A stretch of DNA of 64,000 nt from Pseudoclavibacter chungangensis (GTDB taxonomy: Bacteria > Actinomycetota > Actinomycetes > Actinomycetales > Microbacteriaceae). Both the position numbers and the translations under genes were made by a program. The notes below the pieces were generated by a model. It made no database searches. It was not told the origin of the DNA and worked only from the letters and a program-made list of their open reading frames with translations. The stretch lies in contig NZ_JACCFV010000001.1 in assembly GCF_013410545.1 (NCBI RefSeq), positions 2,108,001 to 2,172,000 on the forward strand. The letters are read 5' to 3'. Positions 52,093 to 60,436 of this stretch are shown piece by piece; within the stretch, counting starts at the first letter, position 1; each line of letters opens with the position of its first letter.

Positions 52093-53031
52093 TCAGGGAA
52101 GGCGGTCCGGCGTATCCCCGTCATTCGGGTTTCGGATGACGGTGCGGCCCACCCGCTCGATCACGCTGCGCAGCCAGACGTGCTCGGCATCCTGCTCGCG
52201 GTCCAGATGCCACCAGAAGGCATCCTTCACGGGATCCAGGTCGAGAGGTGGCACGACCAGGCGGAGGCGCGGCTCGCGATCGACCGCCATGCGCGCGAAG
52301 GCCTCGGGGACCATCGCGACGCGATCGGTGCCGAGCAGGAGCGAGGGCACCACGAAGAAGTGCGGTGTCGCTGCGACCACCGTCGGCTCGATGCCTCGGA
52401 AACGCAGCTGCTGCCTCGCGGGGCTCGCGCCTTCGCGTGCGGGCAGCGTCTGCACCCAGGGTCGCGTGAGCAGTTCATCGGCGGACGGCCGCTCCGGCAC
52501 GCCCGACGCGGCATCGACCAGGCACACCCACTCCTCCGGCGCGAAGTCGATATGCGGATGGTTCGACACGTATCCATGCGGCAGGATCGCGCCGTCGATC
52601 GTACGCAGCACATCAGGCATCCCCTCGACCAGCCGACCGTCCGCCGCGGGGAACTCGAAGCGGACGTTCGGCGCTTCCCGGAGCACTATCTGCGTGAGGG
52701 CGGGCGCGATCCGGGCGGTCATGTAGTCGACGGCGGCGATCGTGAAGGTCCTCGTGCTGATCGCCGGATCGAAGCGCGATTGGATCCGGAACACCTGCTC
52801 GGTCTCCGCGATCGCGTGCGGCACAGCGGTCAGCAGACGTTCCGCCAGCGGCGTGAGCACGTGCTGGTTGCCGCGACGCACCAGCAGCACGTCGTCGTAG
52901 TGCGCGCGGAGCCTGCCGAGGGCGGTCGACATCGCCGGCTGCGACATGTGCAGCCGCTCGGCGGCGCGGGTCACGCTGCGTTCCTCGAGGAGGGCGCGCA
53001 GCGGCCGCAGCAGGTTGTAGTCGATCGCCAC
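52093..53031 (-). CDS. LysR-family regulator 2 (paralogue of LysR 1)
   Basis: A 312-residue regulator. It begins with a GTG at 53031 (AIDYNLLRPLRALLEERSVT); the ATG at 53067 lies in the loop of a terminator, so is rejected. The HTH AAERLHMSQPAMSTALGRLR, ILPHGYVSNHPHIDFAPEEW and FWWHLDREQDAEHVWLR parallel LysR 1 segment by segment. It lies directly upstream of the hydroxylase-dioxygenase operon on the same strand and is its likely activator. Confidence 0.88.
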   Translation of the reverse strand: MAIDYNLLRPLRALLEERSVTRAAERLHMSQPAMSTALGRLRAHYDDVLLVRRGNQHVLTPLAERLLTAVPHAIAETEQVFRIQSRFDPAISTRTFTIAAVDYMTARIAPALTQIVLREAPNVRFEFPAADGRLVEGMPDVLRTIDGAILPHGYVSNHPHIDFAPEEWVCLVDAASGVPERPSADELLTRPWVQTLPAREGASPARQQLRFRGIEPTVVAATPHFFVVPSLLLGTDRVAMVPEAFARMAVDREPRLRLVVPPLDLDPVKDAFWWHLDREQDAEHVWLRSVIERVGRTVIRNPNDGDTPDRLP

Positions 53032-53050
53032 CCTGAGCCCCCTCGCCCGA

Positions 53051-53080
53051 CGCCGGTCTGCGCCCATGCGCAGACCGGCG
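53051..53080 (-). terminator. Terminator after the aldehyde dehydrogenase gene
   Basis: CGCCGGTCTGCG-CCCATG-CGCAGACCGGCG: a perfect 12-bp stem, 5 bases after the dehydrogenase stop. Confidence 0.8.
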
Positions 53081-53085
53081 CGCGA

Positions 53086-54462
53086 CTAAGCCTTCCAGAC
53101 CGTCTTGAGGTTGCAGAACTCCCGCTGGCCCACGGCCGCGAGCTCCCGGCCGAACCCGGAACGCTTGACGCCGCCGAAGGGCAGCTCCTGGTACGAGACG
53201 GTCATGCCGTTCACGAACACGGCGCCGGCATCGAGGCCGGCGACGAAGAACGCCTCCTCTTCGGGATCGCTCGTCCAGACCGCGCTCGACAGACCGAAGG
53301 TCGTCTGGTTCGCGATCCGCAGCGCATCCTCGTGGTCCTTCGCCAGATACAGGGACGCCACCGGGCCGAACGCCTCCTCCTGGATCAATCGGGCGTCCTC
53401 CGGGAGGTCTGCGATCACGGTCGGGGCATAGAACCAGCCGGGCAGGTCCGGGACGGTGCCGCCGGTGAGGATGCTCGCCCCCTTCTCGCGGGCATCCTCG
53501 ACGAGATCGATGAGATCCTGCCGCCCCGACTCTGTGGCGAGCGGGCCCACCTGGGTCTCGGGAAGGAGCGGGTTGCCGATCACAAGCCCTGACATCTGCG
53601 TCGCGAACTCCGCGGCGAACTCGTCGTACACGTCGGCATGGACGATGAAGCGCTTGCCTGCGATGCACGACTGGCCGTTGTTGTTGATGCGCGCCCGCAC
53701 CGCGGTCGCCGCCGCCGCCTTCACGTCGGCGGAGGGCAGGACGATGAAGGGGTCCGAACCACCGAGCTCCAGCACGGCCTTCTTGACGTGGTCGCCCGCG
53801 ATCTGCGCGACCGAGCGCCCGGCCGGCTCGGAGCCCGTGAGCGTCACGGCCTTCACGCGAGGATCGGCGATGACCGCACCGACCTCCCGGCCGCCGATGA
53901 GCAGGGTGCGGAACGACCCTTCCGGGAATCCTGCGCGCTCGAACAGCGTGTCGAGGAACAGCGCCGCCTGCGGCACGTTCGAGGCGTGCTTGAGCAGGCC
54001 CGCGTTGCCGGCCATCAGCGCGGGGGCAGCGAAACGGATCACCTGCCACAGGGGGTAGTTCCACGGCATCACCGCCAGGACGACCCCCAACGGCTCGTAG
54101 CGGGTCCACGCCGCCGACGCGTTCACGGTCGATGGATCCTCGAGCGCGACATCGGCGAGGAACTCCTCGGAGTGCTCTGCGTAGAAGCGCATCGCCTTGG
54201 CCGACTTCTCGACCTCGGCGACCGACTGCGCGATGGGCTTGCCCATCTCGATCGTGATGAGCTCCCCGAGGCCTGCCGCCTGATCGTCCAGGATCGCTGC
54301 GGCCGCACGCATCCACTCGGCACGCTGGGCGAACGTGGTCGCCTTGAGCGCCTCGACCGCTGCCGCCGCCTGCGCGATGCGCTCGTCGACCTCAGCGGCA
54401 CTGTGCGGCTCGATGAGGATCTCGGTCTTGCCGCTGGTCGGGTTCATGGTGGCGATGGGCAT
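53086..54462 (-). CDS. Succinate-semialdehyde-type aldehyde dehydrogenase
   Basis: A 458-residue ALDH of the GabD1 group (short form). VMPWNYPLWQ holds the catalytic Asn, VLELGGSDPF the general-base Glu, NNNGQSCIAGKRF the nucleophile Cys, and FGGVKRSGFGREL is the C-terminal signature. It would oxidise a semialdehyde or aromatic aldehyde with NAD(P)+. GAGGAAGAGAG lies before the ATG. Divergent from the ornithine-cyclodeaminase-family gene, sharing the best TetR palindrome, 50 bases upstream. Confidence 0.9.
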   Translation of the reverse strand: MPIATMNPTSGKTEILIEPHSAAEVDERIAQAAAAVEALKATTFAQRAEWMRAAAAILDDQAAGLGELITIEMGKPIAQSVAEVEKSAKAMRFYAEHSEEFLADVALEDPSTVNASAAWTRYEPLGVVLAVMPWNYPLWQVIRFAAPALMAGNAGLLKHASNVPQAALFLDTLFERAGFPEGSFRTLLIGGREVGAVIADPRVKAVTLTGSEPAGRSVAQIAGDHVKKAVLELGGSDPFIVLPSADVKAAAATAVRARINNNGQSCIAGKRFIVHADVYDEFAAEFATQMSGLVIGNPLLPETQVGPLATESGRQDLIDLVEDAREKGASILTGGTVPDLPGWFYAPTVIADLPEDARLIQEEAFGPVASLYLAKDHEDALRIANQTTFGLSSAVWTSDPEEEAFFVAGLDAGAVFVNGMTVSYQELPFGGVKRSGFGRELAAVGQREFCNLKTVWKA

Positions 54463-54511
54463 CGGGGCTCTCTTCCTCGAGGGAACGTCTTGCAGGAGTA
54501 TAAGCGAAACA

Positions 54512-54526
54512 GATACGGTACGTATC
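54512..54526. promoter_or_regulatory. TetR operator candidate, perfect palindrome
   Basis: GATACG-GTA-CGTATC: all 12 arm bases symmetric. Centred between the divergent ALDH and ornithine-cyclodeaminase-family starts (50 and 47 bases away). It defines the consensus for the other six sites. Confidence 0.75.
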
Positions 54527-54572
54527 GTGTTCGAAGAGTACTCTCGGACGCACGACCACTAAGGAGTGACGT

Positions 54573-55586
54573 GTGAGCAACGAAGCAACGGCGCCCGCCC
54601 GCCCGATCCTCTTCCTCACCGACGCGGACGTCCGGGCCCTGTCCGACCTCCCGGCCGCGATCCAGGCCGTCCGTGCCGCCTACTCCACGGCGGTCGACGA
54701 GAAGCGCAACCCGGGTCGCATCTTCGCAGACAGCGGCCGGGAATGGATGCGGGTGATGCCGTCGGTGCCCTCCAGCGGCCGACTGTTCGGAGCCAAGTCG
54801 ATCAACGGCTCCTTCGCCGACGGACTGCGAGTGAGCTATCTGATCTCCCTGTTCGACAAGGAGACCGCGGACCTGGTGGCCCTGGTCGACGGCAACAGCG
54901 TCACCGGACTGCGCACCGCGGCCACCAGCGCCGTGGGCGCCGCCACGATCGCTCCTGATCGACCGTTGATGGTCGGCGTCATCGGCTCAGGGTTCGAGGC
55001 GCAGTCCCACACCACGGCGCTCTCCCTCGTCACGCGATTCGCCTCGGTGCGCGTGTTCAGCCCCACGCCGGGGAATCGCGAGGCCTTCGCCGAGCGTTTC
55101 ACGGCTGAGCTCGGTGTGCCAGTGACCGCCGTCGACTCTGCGCAGGCCGCCACCGAGGGCGCCGACCTCATCCTGTGCGCAGCCCGCTCGCGCGACGAGT
55201 CGCCCACGGTGAAATCCGAGTGGGTCTCCGCCCACGCGACGATCGTGTCCATCGGATCGACCACGCCTGCTCAGCGGGAGCTGCCCGCCGACCTCATCGC
55301 CCGCGCGTCGCTGATCGTCGCCGACGGGTTCGACGAGGTCGTGCACGGCAGTGGCGACATGCTCGCCGCCCGGGCCGCTGGCGTGGACGTCGAGGCGAAC
55401 ACCGCCTCCCTCAATGACGTGCTGCGCGGCACCCGCGCGGTGCAGCGCGATCGCGGCATCCGCATCTACAAGTCCACGGGCTCGGGCCTGCAGGACATCG
55501 TCGTCGCCGAGGCGCTCGTCGATCTCGCGCGTGAGCGCGGAATCGGCATCGAGCTGCCCGTCGGAATCGTCACCACCAGGAAGTAG
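54573..55586 (+). CDS. Ornithine cyclodeaminase/mu-crystallin family protein
   Basis: A 337-residue NAD(P)-dependent protein. The N-terminal substrate domain includes LFGAKSINGSF (Lys of the family active site). The Rossmann motif GVIGSGFEAQSHTTALSLV and a VSIGSTTPAQRELP segment match the ornithine-cyclodeaminase/ketimine-reductase family. Members cyclise ornithine, reduce ketimines or act as alanine/lysine dehydrogenases. GTG start behind AAGGAG. It is followed after 9 bases by a DapA-family gene and is under the perfect TetR palindrome. Substrate unknown; an imine or amino-acid step in the pathway is conceivable. Confidence 0.87.
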   Translation: MSNEATAPARPILFLTDADVRALSDLPAAIQAVRAAYSTAVDEKRNPGRIFADSGREWMRVMPSVPSSGRLFGAKSINGSFADGLRVSYLISLFDKETADLVALVDGNSVTGLRTAATSAVGAATIAPDRPLMVGVIGSGFEAQSHTTALSLVTRFASVRVFSPTPGNREAFAERFTAELGVPVTAVDSAQAATEGADLILCAARSRDESPTVKSEWVSAHATIVSIGSTTPAQRELPADLIARASLIVADGFDEVVHGSGDMLAARAAGVDVEANTASLNDVLRGTRAVQRDRGIRIYKSTGSGLQDIVVAEALVDLARERGIGIELPVGIVTTRK

Positions 55587-55595
55587 AGGAAGAAC

Positions 55596-56615
55596 ATGGT
55601 CGACTACACCAAGGACCAGGCACGTGCGTGGGCGAAGGCCCACTGGAAGGGCGCCATCGCCGTGACGATGCCGTCCTACACCCCGGACTTCTCGAAGGTC
55701 AACGAGAACGCGATCCGCCACGACATCCTCAAGCTCAAAGAGCTCGGGTTCGCGGGCACGCTGCTGGTAACGGAGCTCAACGTCACTCCCGAGGAGAACG
55801 CCCGCATCACCGCGGTCGCGCGCGAGGTCGCCGGGGCGGACTTCCACCTCTTCTTCCATGCGGCCTTCAACACGCTCGAGGAGAACATCCACGCCCTGAA
55901 GCTGGCCGAGAAGGAGGGGGTCGACAGCGTCCTCGTCTCGTACCCGACCGCGTTCTGGCCCACCTCTCACCAGGAGGTCTACGACTACACGAAGGCCCTG
56001 ACCGACTCGACCAAGCTCAGCGCGATGCTGTTCGCCCTGCCGGCGTGGGGATTCGAGCGGATCGACCCGGCCGGGATGCCTGTGTCGTTCGTCCGCCACG
56101 TGCTGGACACGATCCCGAACATCGTCGCCGTCAAGTCCGAGCAGGGGTACCCGACCATCGGCGGCATCATGGAGATGTATCACCACTTCCGGGACGAGGT
56201 GATCATCTCCTGCCCGATCGAGAGCGAGACGATCCCGCTCATGTCGGTGCTGGACTTCCAGTTCTCCGGCACCTCGAACACCAACTGGATGAGCGACTAC
56301 TTCCCCCGGGCCTTCGCTCTCGCGCAGAGCGGCGAGTGGGAGGAGGCCATGCAGCTGTGGTGGCAGGTCTCCCCCGCGCGCGCGGCGAACGTCGCGATCC
56401 TCACCGGCTCGTCGACCGGCACCACGGTCATCAACCGCACGGGATGGAAGTACCAGGAGTGGCTCGCCGGGTTCAACGGCGGCGCCCTGCGCGCCCCGGC
56501 ACCGCGCATTCCGGACCGGCTGATGAAGCAGGCGCGTGCCGCGCTCGTCGCCTCGGGCCTCCCGGTCACCGACCTGCCCGACAGCGAGTTCGTCAAGGGC
56601 CGCACCAAGGCCTGA
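55596..56615 (+). CDS. DapA/NahE-superfamily aldolase or hydratase-aldolase
   Basis: A 339-residue class I Schiff-base TIM-barrel protein. The Lys in NIVAVKSEQG is the likely Schiff-base residue. The usual YN and GTTGE motifs are altered (LLVTELNVTPEEN where GTTGE is expected; LFALPAWG for YNIP), so it is no standard dihydrodipicolinate synthase. The length is like NahE/PhdJ hydratase-aldolases, which split aromatic benzylidenepyruvates into aldehyde and pyruvate. AGAGGAAG precedes the ATG. In operon with the OCD-family gene; terminator downstream. Confidence 0.85.
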   Translation: MVDYTKDQARAWAKAHWKGAIAVTMPSYTPDFSKVNENAIRHDILKLKELGFAGTLLVTELNVTPEENARITAVAREVAGADFHLFFHAAFNTLEENIHALKLAEKEGVDSVLVSYPTAFWPTSHQEVYDYTKALTDSTKLSAMLFALPAWGFERIDPAGMPVSFVRHVLDTIPNIVAVKSEQGYPTIGGIMEMYHHFRDEVIISCPIESETIPLMSVLDFQFSGTSNTNWMSDYFPRAFALAQSGEWEEAMQLWWQVSPARAANVAILTGSSTGTTVINRTGWKYQEWLAGFNGGALRAPAPRIPDRLMKQARAALVASGLPVTDLPDSEFVKGRTKA

Positions 56616-56623
56616 CGAACGCC

Positions 56624-56665
56624 GAGATCCCCGACCCCGGCAAGAGGGCCGGGGCCGGGGATCTC
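56624..56665 (+). terminator. Terminator after the DapA-family gene
   Basis: GAGATCCCCGACCCCGG pairs with CCGGGGCCGGGGATCTC at 16 of 17 positions with an 8-nt loop, followed by GTCTT. Confidence 0.8.
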
Positions 56666-56706
56666 GTCTTCCACCTGCAGTCATCGAACAAGGAGGTTCG
56701 ACCCGC

Positions 56707-58116
56707 ATGTCCTCACCGCAGCCCACCCCCACCCAGTCCGTACAGACCGTGCTCGACGACGCCGGCCTGACGTGGCGTCACTGGCTCTACTTCGCTCTCA
56801 TCGCCCTGATCCTGCTCACGGATGGCATGGACGTGACGATCGTGAGCCACGTCTTCCCGCCGCTCATCGCCGAGTGGGGCGTGAGCGTCGGCGGCGGCAT
56901 CGCGTTCGTCGTGACCGCGAGCGCCGTCGCCATGGGAATCGGCGCACTCATCGCCGGGCGCCTCGCCGACCGGTTCGGCCGCCGCACCATGCTGACGGTC
57001 GGCGCGCTTCTGTTCTCCTCGGCGACCGCGCTAGGTGCGACCTCGGCAGACTTCACGGCGTTCACCGGCTGGCGACTGGTCGCGTCGCTCGGCATGGGGG
57101 CGGTCATGCCGATCGGCATGACTCTGCTGGCTGATCTCGTCCCCGCCCGCCGTCGAGCAGCCATGGTCGCGGCCGCATACGCGGCCGTCGGTCTCGGCAC
57201 CACGGTGGGGGCGACGCTCGCAGGGGCGCTCATCCCGACCGGCGGCTGGCGCTCGCTGATGGTCGTGGCAGGCCTGCTGCCGTTCGCCGTCGCGATCATC
57301 CTCGCGATCGTTGTTCCCGAGTCCCCCGCCTACTACATCGCCCGCGGCGCCGTCGACAAGGCGCGGCGCGTGCTCGCGCACGTCGCCCCCGGCGCCGATC
57401 TCGACACCGTCGACACCACCCGGATGGCCGCCCGCGAGTTCAAGAAAGAAGCGATCGCGGTCATCCTTTCCAAGCCCTTCACGGCCACGACATTGCTGCT
57501 GTGGGTCTTCGGCTTCCTGTCCCTCGGCACGCAGCTGATGATCGTGCAATACCTGCCGACTCTGCTCCAGCAGCCGGTTCCCGGGCTCAGCACGGTGCAG
57601 TCGAGCACGATCGTCGCGATGTACGGCCTCGCGAGTGTCGCGAGCGGTCTCGTTCTCAGCGCACTCCTCGTGCGCCTTCCCCGGTTCGCGACCATCGGTG
57701 CCGTGCTCGCAGCGTCCGCCGTGGTTGCGCTGGTCCTGGGCCTACAGGCGGATCTCGAGTTCGGTGCGCTGCTCGGCCTGCTGATCCTGGCGGGGTTCTT
57801 CCTCCCCATGGCCTTCGGACCGACACGCAACGTGCTCGCGACATCGGCATATCCCGCTCGGGTCCGCGGCACGGGTGTCGGCAGCACCGAGTTCGCCGCG
57901 CGCATCGGCACCGCGGTCCAAGGGGCCGCTGGCGGCGCCCTGATCGGCGCGGGAGTCGGGCTGTCCGGCATCTTCCTGATCGCGCTCATCCCGATCGGTG
58001 TATTGGGAGCCGCGCTCGCCGGTCTGAAGCTCGCGGCCAGGCGAAACGGCGCCGACGGTCGCAGCGGATATCCGGAGGAACGCTCGACAAGCACGTCCGC
58101 GACCGCATCCCCGTAG
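56707..58116 (+). CDS. MFS aromatic acid:H+ symporter, AAHS family
   Basis: A 469-residue transporter with 12 hydrophobic helices. The AAHS hallmark DGMDVTIVSHVFPPLIAEWG is in helix 1, and GRLADRFGRRTMLTVGALLF is the loop 2-3 motif. VPESPAYYIARG sits in the central loop as in PcaK/BenK. It imports aromatic acids with protons. Start at the ATG at 56707 behind AAGGAGG. It follows a terminator, so it probably has its own weak promoter or depends on read-through; no TetR site is seen. A 20-bp terminator follows. Confidence 0.9.
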   Translation: MSSPQPTPTQSVQTVLDDAGLTWRHWLYFALIALILLTDGMDVTIVSHVFPPLIAEWGVSVGGGIAFVVTASAVAMGIGALIAGRLADRFGRRTMLTVGALLFSSATALGATSADFTAFTGWRLVASLGMGAVMPIGMTLLADLVPARRRAAMVAAAYAAVGLGTTVGATLAGALIPTGGWRSLMVVAGLLPFAVAIILAIVVPESPAYYIARGAVDKARRVLAHVAPGADLDTVDTTRMAAREFKKEAIAVILSKPFTATTLLLWVFGFLSLGTQLMIVQYLPTLLQQPVPGLSTVQSSTIVAMYGLASVASGLVLSALLVRLPRFATIGAVLAASAVVALVLGLQADLEFGALLGLLILAGFFLPMAFGPTRNVLATSAYPARVRGTGVGSTEFAARIGTAVQGAAGGALIGAGVGLSGIFLIALIPIGVLGAALAGLKLAARRNGADGRSGYPEERSTSTSATASP

Positions 58117-58122
58117 CACCCC

Positions 58123-58170
58123 ACACGCGCAGAGGGCCGGATCTCATTCGATCCGGCCCTCTGCGCGTGT
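58123..58170. terminator. Bidirectional terminator
   Basis: ACACGCGCAGAGGGCCGGAT-CTCATTCG-ATCCGGCCCTCTGCGCGTGT: a perfect 20-bp stem between the AAHS transporter (+) and the thioesterase (-). Confidence 0.9.
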
Positions 58171-58174
58171 CCGT

Positions 58175-58576
58175 TCAGGGTCGTCGGGTGGCCCGGGCCA
58201 TCCCTCGGTATGTGGCGACCACCGCTCCGTCCGCGGTCACCGTCACGTCGACGATGGCGCGACGATCATCGGCCCAGCTGACCCGCCCCGTGGCCTCCAG
58301 CCGCTGGCCGAGACGGCTGGGGGCGATGTAGTGGATCTGCGCGTCCCCTGTGGCGGCATGGGGGATCAGCGTGTTGGCTGCCATCGCGAATGCCTGGTCT
58401 GCGACGGCGAAGATGATCGCGCCGTGCGCCATCTCATTGGCGTTGACGTGCCCCGGCCCGACGATGAGCGACACGACGGCGCGCCCTTCCGTGGCTTCCT
58501 CGATCGTGAAGCCGAACCACGCGAACGACGGCTCGTTCTCGAGCACTCCCAGGATGAACGGATCGACGGTGCCCAT
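58175..58576 (-). CDS. Hotdog-fold thioesterase, PaaI family
   Basis: A 133-residue acyl-CoA thioesterase. The hotdog helix ANEMAHGAIIFAVADQAFAMAAN has the family HGG-like HG turn, with an Asp in VADQAF as the usual acid. Members such as PaaI hydrolyse aromatic or stalled CoA thioesters. The ATG shares its base with the thiolase stop (58576), so it is translated with the thiolase. It probably recycles CoA during aromatic catabolism. Confidence 0.87.
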   Translation of the reverse strand: MGTVDPFILGVLENEPSFAWFGFTIEEATEGRAVVSLIVGPGHVNANEMAHGAIIFAVADQAFAMAANTLIPHAATGDAQIHYIAPSRLGQRLEATGRVSWADDRRAIVDVTVTADGAVVATYRGMARATRRP

Positions 58577-59796
58577 CAGCTGAGCCTCTCCAGCACGAGG
58601 GCCATGCCCTGTCCTCCGCCAACGCACAGCGTGACGAGTCCGAGGGTGCCGTCCCGCTCCTGCAGCGCACGGATGAGGGTCCCCGTGAGACGGACGCCTG
58701 TGGCGCCGAAGGGATGCCCGATCGCGATCGCGCCTCCGTGCACGTTCACCTTCTCGGGGTCCAGCCCGAGCTGCCGCACGCTCGGCACCACCTGCGCCGC
58801 AAAGGCCTCGTTGAGTTCCACGAGGTCGATGTCGTCGACCTCGAGGCCGAGCCTGGCGAGCAGCTTCTGCGTGGCGCCAACGGGCCCGAGGCCCATGATC
58901 TCCGGCGAGAGCGCACTGGCTCCGGCACCGAGGATTCGTGCGAGCGGGGGCAGGCCGAGCTGCTGCGCTTTCGCGGCGCTCATCACCACAGCGGCGGAGG
59001 CTCCGTCATTCAGAGGGCTGGCATTCCCGGCCGTGACGGTGCCGTCCTCCGCGAATGCCGGGTTCAGTGCGGCGAGACCCTCCAGCGTCGTGCCCGAGCG
59101 CGGCCCGTCGTCCGCCGAGACGACGGTGCCATCCGCGCGTGTGTAAGGTGTGATCTCGTCGGCGAACCACCCGGCGTGGATGGCGGCCGCGGCGCGACGC
59201 TGCGACTGCAGCGCCCATTCATCTTGGTCTCGCCGGGTGGTTCCCGTGTTCCGGGCGACGAACTCCGCGGTCTTCCCCATCGGGATGTAGACATCGGGCG
59301 TGAGGCCCTCTGCGCGCGGGTCGGTCCAGCTCGCTCCGGACGCGAAGATCGCGTCCGCGCGGGCGGCGGGCGGCTCCGAGCCCGGGTAGATGTTCGTCGG
59401 GTTGGGCGGCGTGCTCGACGTCGACTCCATGCCGCCGACGAGGAACGCCTCCCCATCGCCCGCGCGGATGGCGCGCGCGGCTGCAGCGGTCGCCTGCAGC
59501 GAGGACGCGCAGAATCGATTGATCGACGCACCCGGCAGGGTGTCGTAACCCGCGTACACGGCGACGCGACGAGCAGCGTTGTCGCCCTGCGCGCCCTCCG
59601 GCACCGCGGTGCCGAGATAGAAGTCATCGAGCGTAGTCGGGTCGAGCGCGGGCACCGCGCTCAGCGCTCCCCGCACCGCGGCGAGCGCGAGATCCTCGGG
59701 ACGCTCGGCGGCGAGTGCCCCCTTGCGGGCGCGCCCGAATGGCGTGCGCTTGTAAGCCACGACGACGGCGTCGTTCGGGGCGAGATCCTTGGTCAC
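58576..59796 (-). CDS. Thiolase (acetyl-CoA C-acyltransferase)
   Basis: A 406-residue thiolase. The acyl-binding Cys is in INRFCASSLQATAA, the His in AIAIGHPFGATGVR and the second catalytic Cys in VTLCVGGGQGMAL; NEAFAAQ is also present. It cleaves 3-ketoacyl-CoA, plausibly acetoacetyl-CoA made by the island's synthetase, or 3-oxoadipyl-CoA. GTG start; a TetR operator candidate lies about 45 bases upstream. First of a two-gene operon with the thioesterase. Confidence 0.92.
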   Translation of the reverse strand: MTKDLAPNDAVVVAYKRTPFGRARKGALAAERPEDLALAAVRGALSAVPALDPTTLDDFYLGTAVPEGAQGDNAARRVAVYAGYDTLPGASINRFCASSLQATAAAARAIRAGDGEAFLVGGMESTSSTPPNPTNIYPGSEPPAARADAIFASGASWTDPRAEGLTPDVYIPMGKTAEFVARNTGTTRRDQDEWALQSQRRAAAAIHAGWFADEITPYTRADGTVVSADDGPRSGTTLEGLAALNPAFAEDGTVTAGNASPLNDGASAAVVMSAAKAQQLGLPPLARILGAGASALSPEIMGLGPVGATQKLLARLGLEVDDIDLVELNEAFAAQVVPSVRQLGLDPEKVNVHGGAIAIGHPFGATGVRLTGTLIRALQERDGTLGLVTLCVGGGQGMALVLERLS

Positions 59797-59839
59797 GGCA
59801 TTGTGCCCTCTCTGCGAATACTCGATCGGAGATATGTCC

Positions 59840-59854
59840 GAACCGTATCGTATC
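59840..59854. promoter_or_regulatory. TetR operator candidate before the thiolase
   Basis: GAACCG-TAT-CGTATC, 10 of 12 arm positions, 44 bases before the thiolase start. Confidence 0.6.
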
Positions 59855-59878
59855 GCTTTTCGAGAGAGCGAAGCACGC

Positions 59879-60112
59879 CTACCTCAGCGCCTGCTCGACG
59901 CGACGCGCCGCCTCTTCGAGAGCACCGGCGATCTCAGCGACGTCGACGCCATGGTTCAGGTAGATGACGGCGAGAGATGCAGGCGACCCCGTCCCCGCCG
60001 CGAGCGGCACCGCCACCGACGACAGGCCGACGAACACCTCATCTTGGCTCGTCTCGTATCGCACCGGCGGTTGCCAGACATCTTCGGTCGCGCCTTCAGA
60101 TGGCGCAGGTAA
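59879..60112 (-). pseudogene. IclR-family regulator, C-terminal remnant
   Basis: About 75 codons of the IclR effector domain: VRYETSQDEVFVGLSSVAVP, then GTGSPASLAVIYLNHGV and EIAGALEEAARRVEQAL, stop at 59879. The HTH and most of the ligand domain are missing; homology ends near 60112. The gene would have read towards the thiolase, so it was probably a former pathway regulator cut by the island's right-hand rearrangement. Confidence 0.75.
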
Positions 60113-60436
60113 GCGAGTGACGACCTGATTGACGTGGGAGCGTCCCCGTGGGCAGCTCTACTCGCTGCCATCGCCAATCCCACCCGCGCCGCTTGACTCG
60201 AGTGTCGCTACCGCGGCATGCCAAATTCGCGTGCTGTAAGGAGTCCCGGGCAAGCTCCTCTTGTCTCATCTTGGTTGAGAAAGCGACAAGTCCACGAATC
60301 AGACGATCGGCTATTCGGTCGGTCTCAACTAGGGCGCCCTCCGCCTGAGCCTTACGTCGCTCTTCACGCGACGCCCTATCGATAGCCAACAGTGTGTTTC
60401 CTTTCGTAAGGAGACCCGGCCCCTTACACACACCAT
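60113..60436. other. 324-bp junction region, possible small gene on the minus strand
   Basis: Between the IclR remnant and the DUF4913-like gene. On the minus strand a frame from about 60389 (TTG behind AAAGGAA) reads AIDRASREERRKAQAEGALV, then ETDRIADRLIRGLVAF, charged and helical. It then runs across the IclR junction to 60096, so its end is probably not original. Less G/C-rich than the flanks. I recognise no family. Confidence 0.35.

Noticed and set aside
49377..52139. 920-codon plus-strand frame opposite the hydroxylase operon
   Set aside because: Spans three well-supported genes on the other strand and has only Val/Arg/Asp shadow composition.
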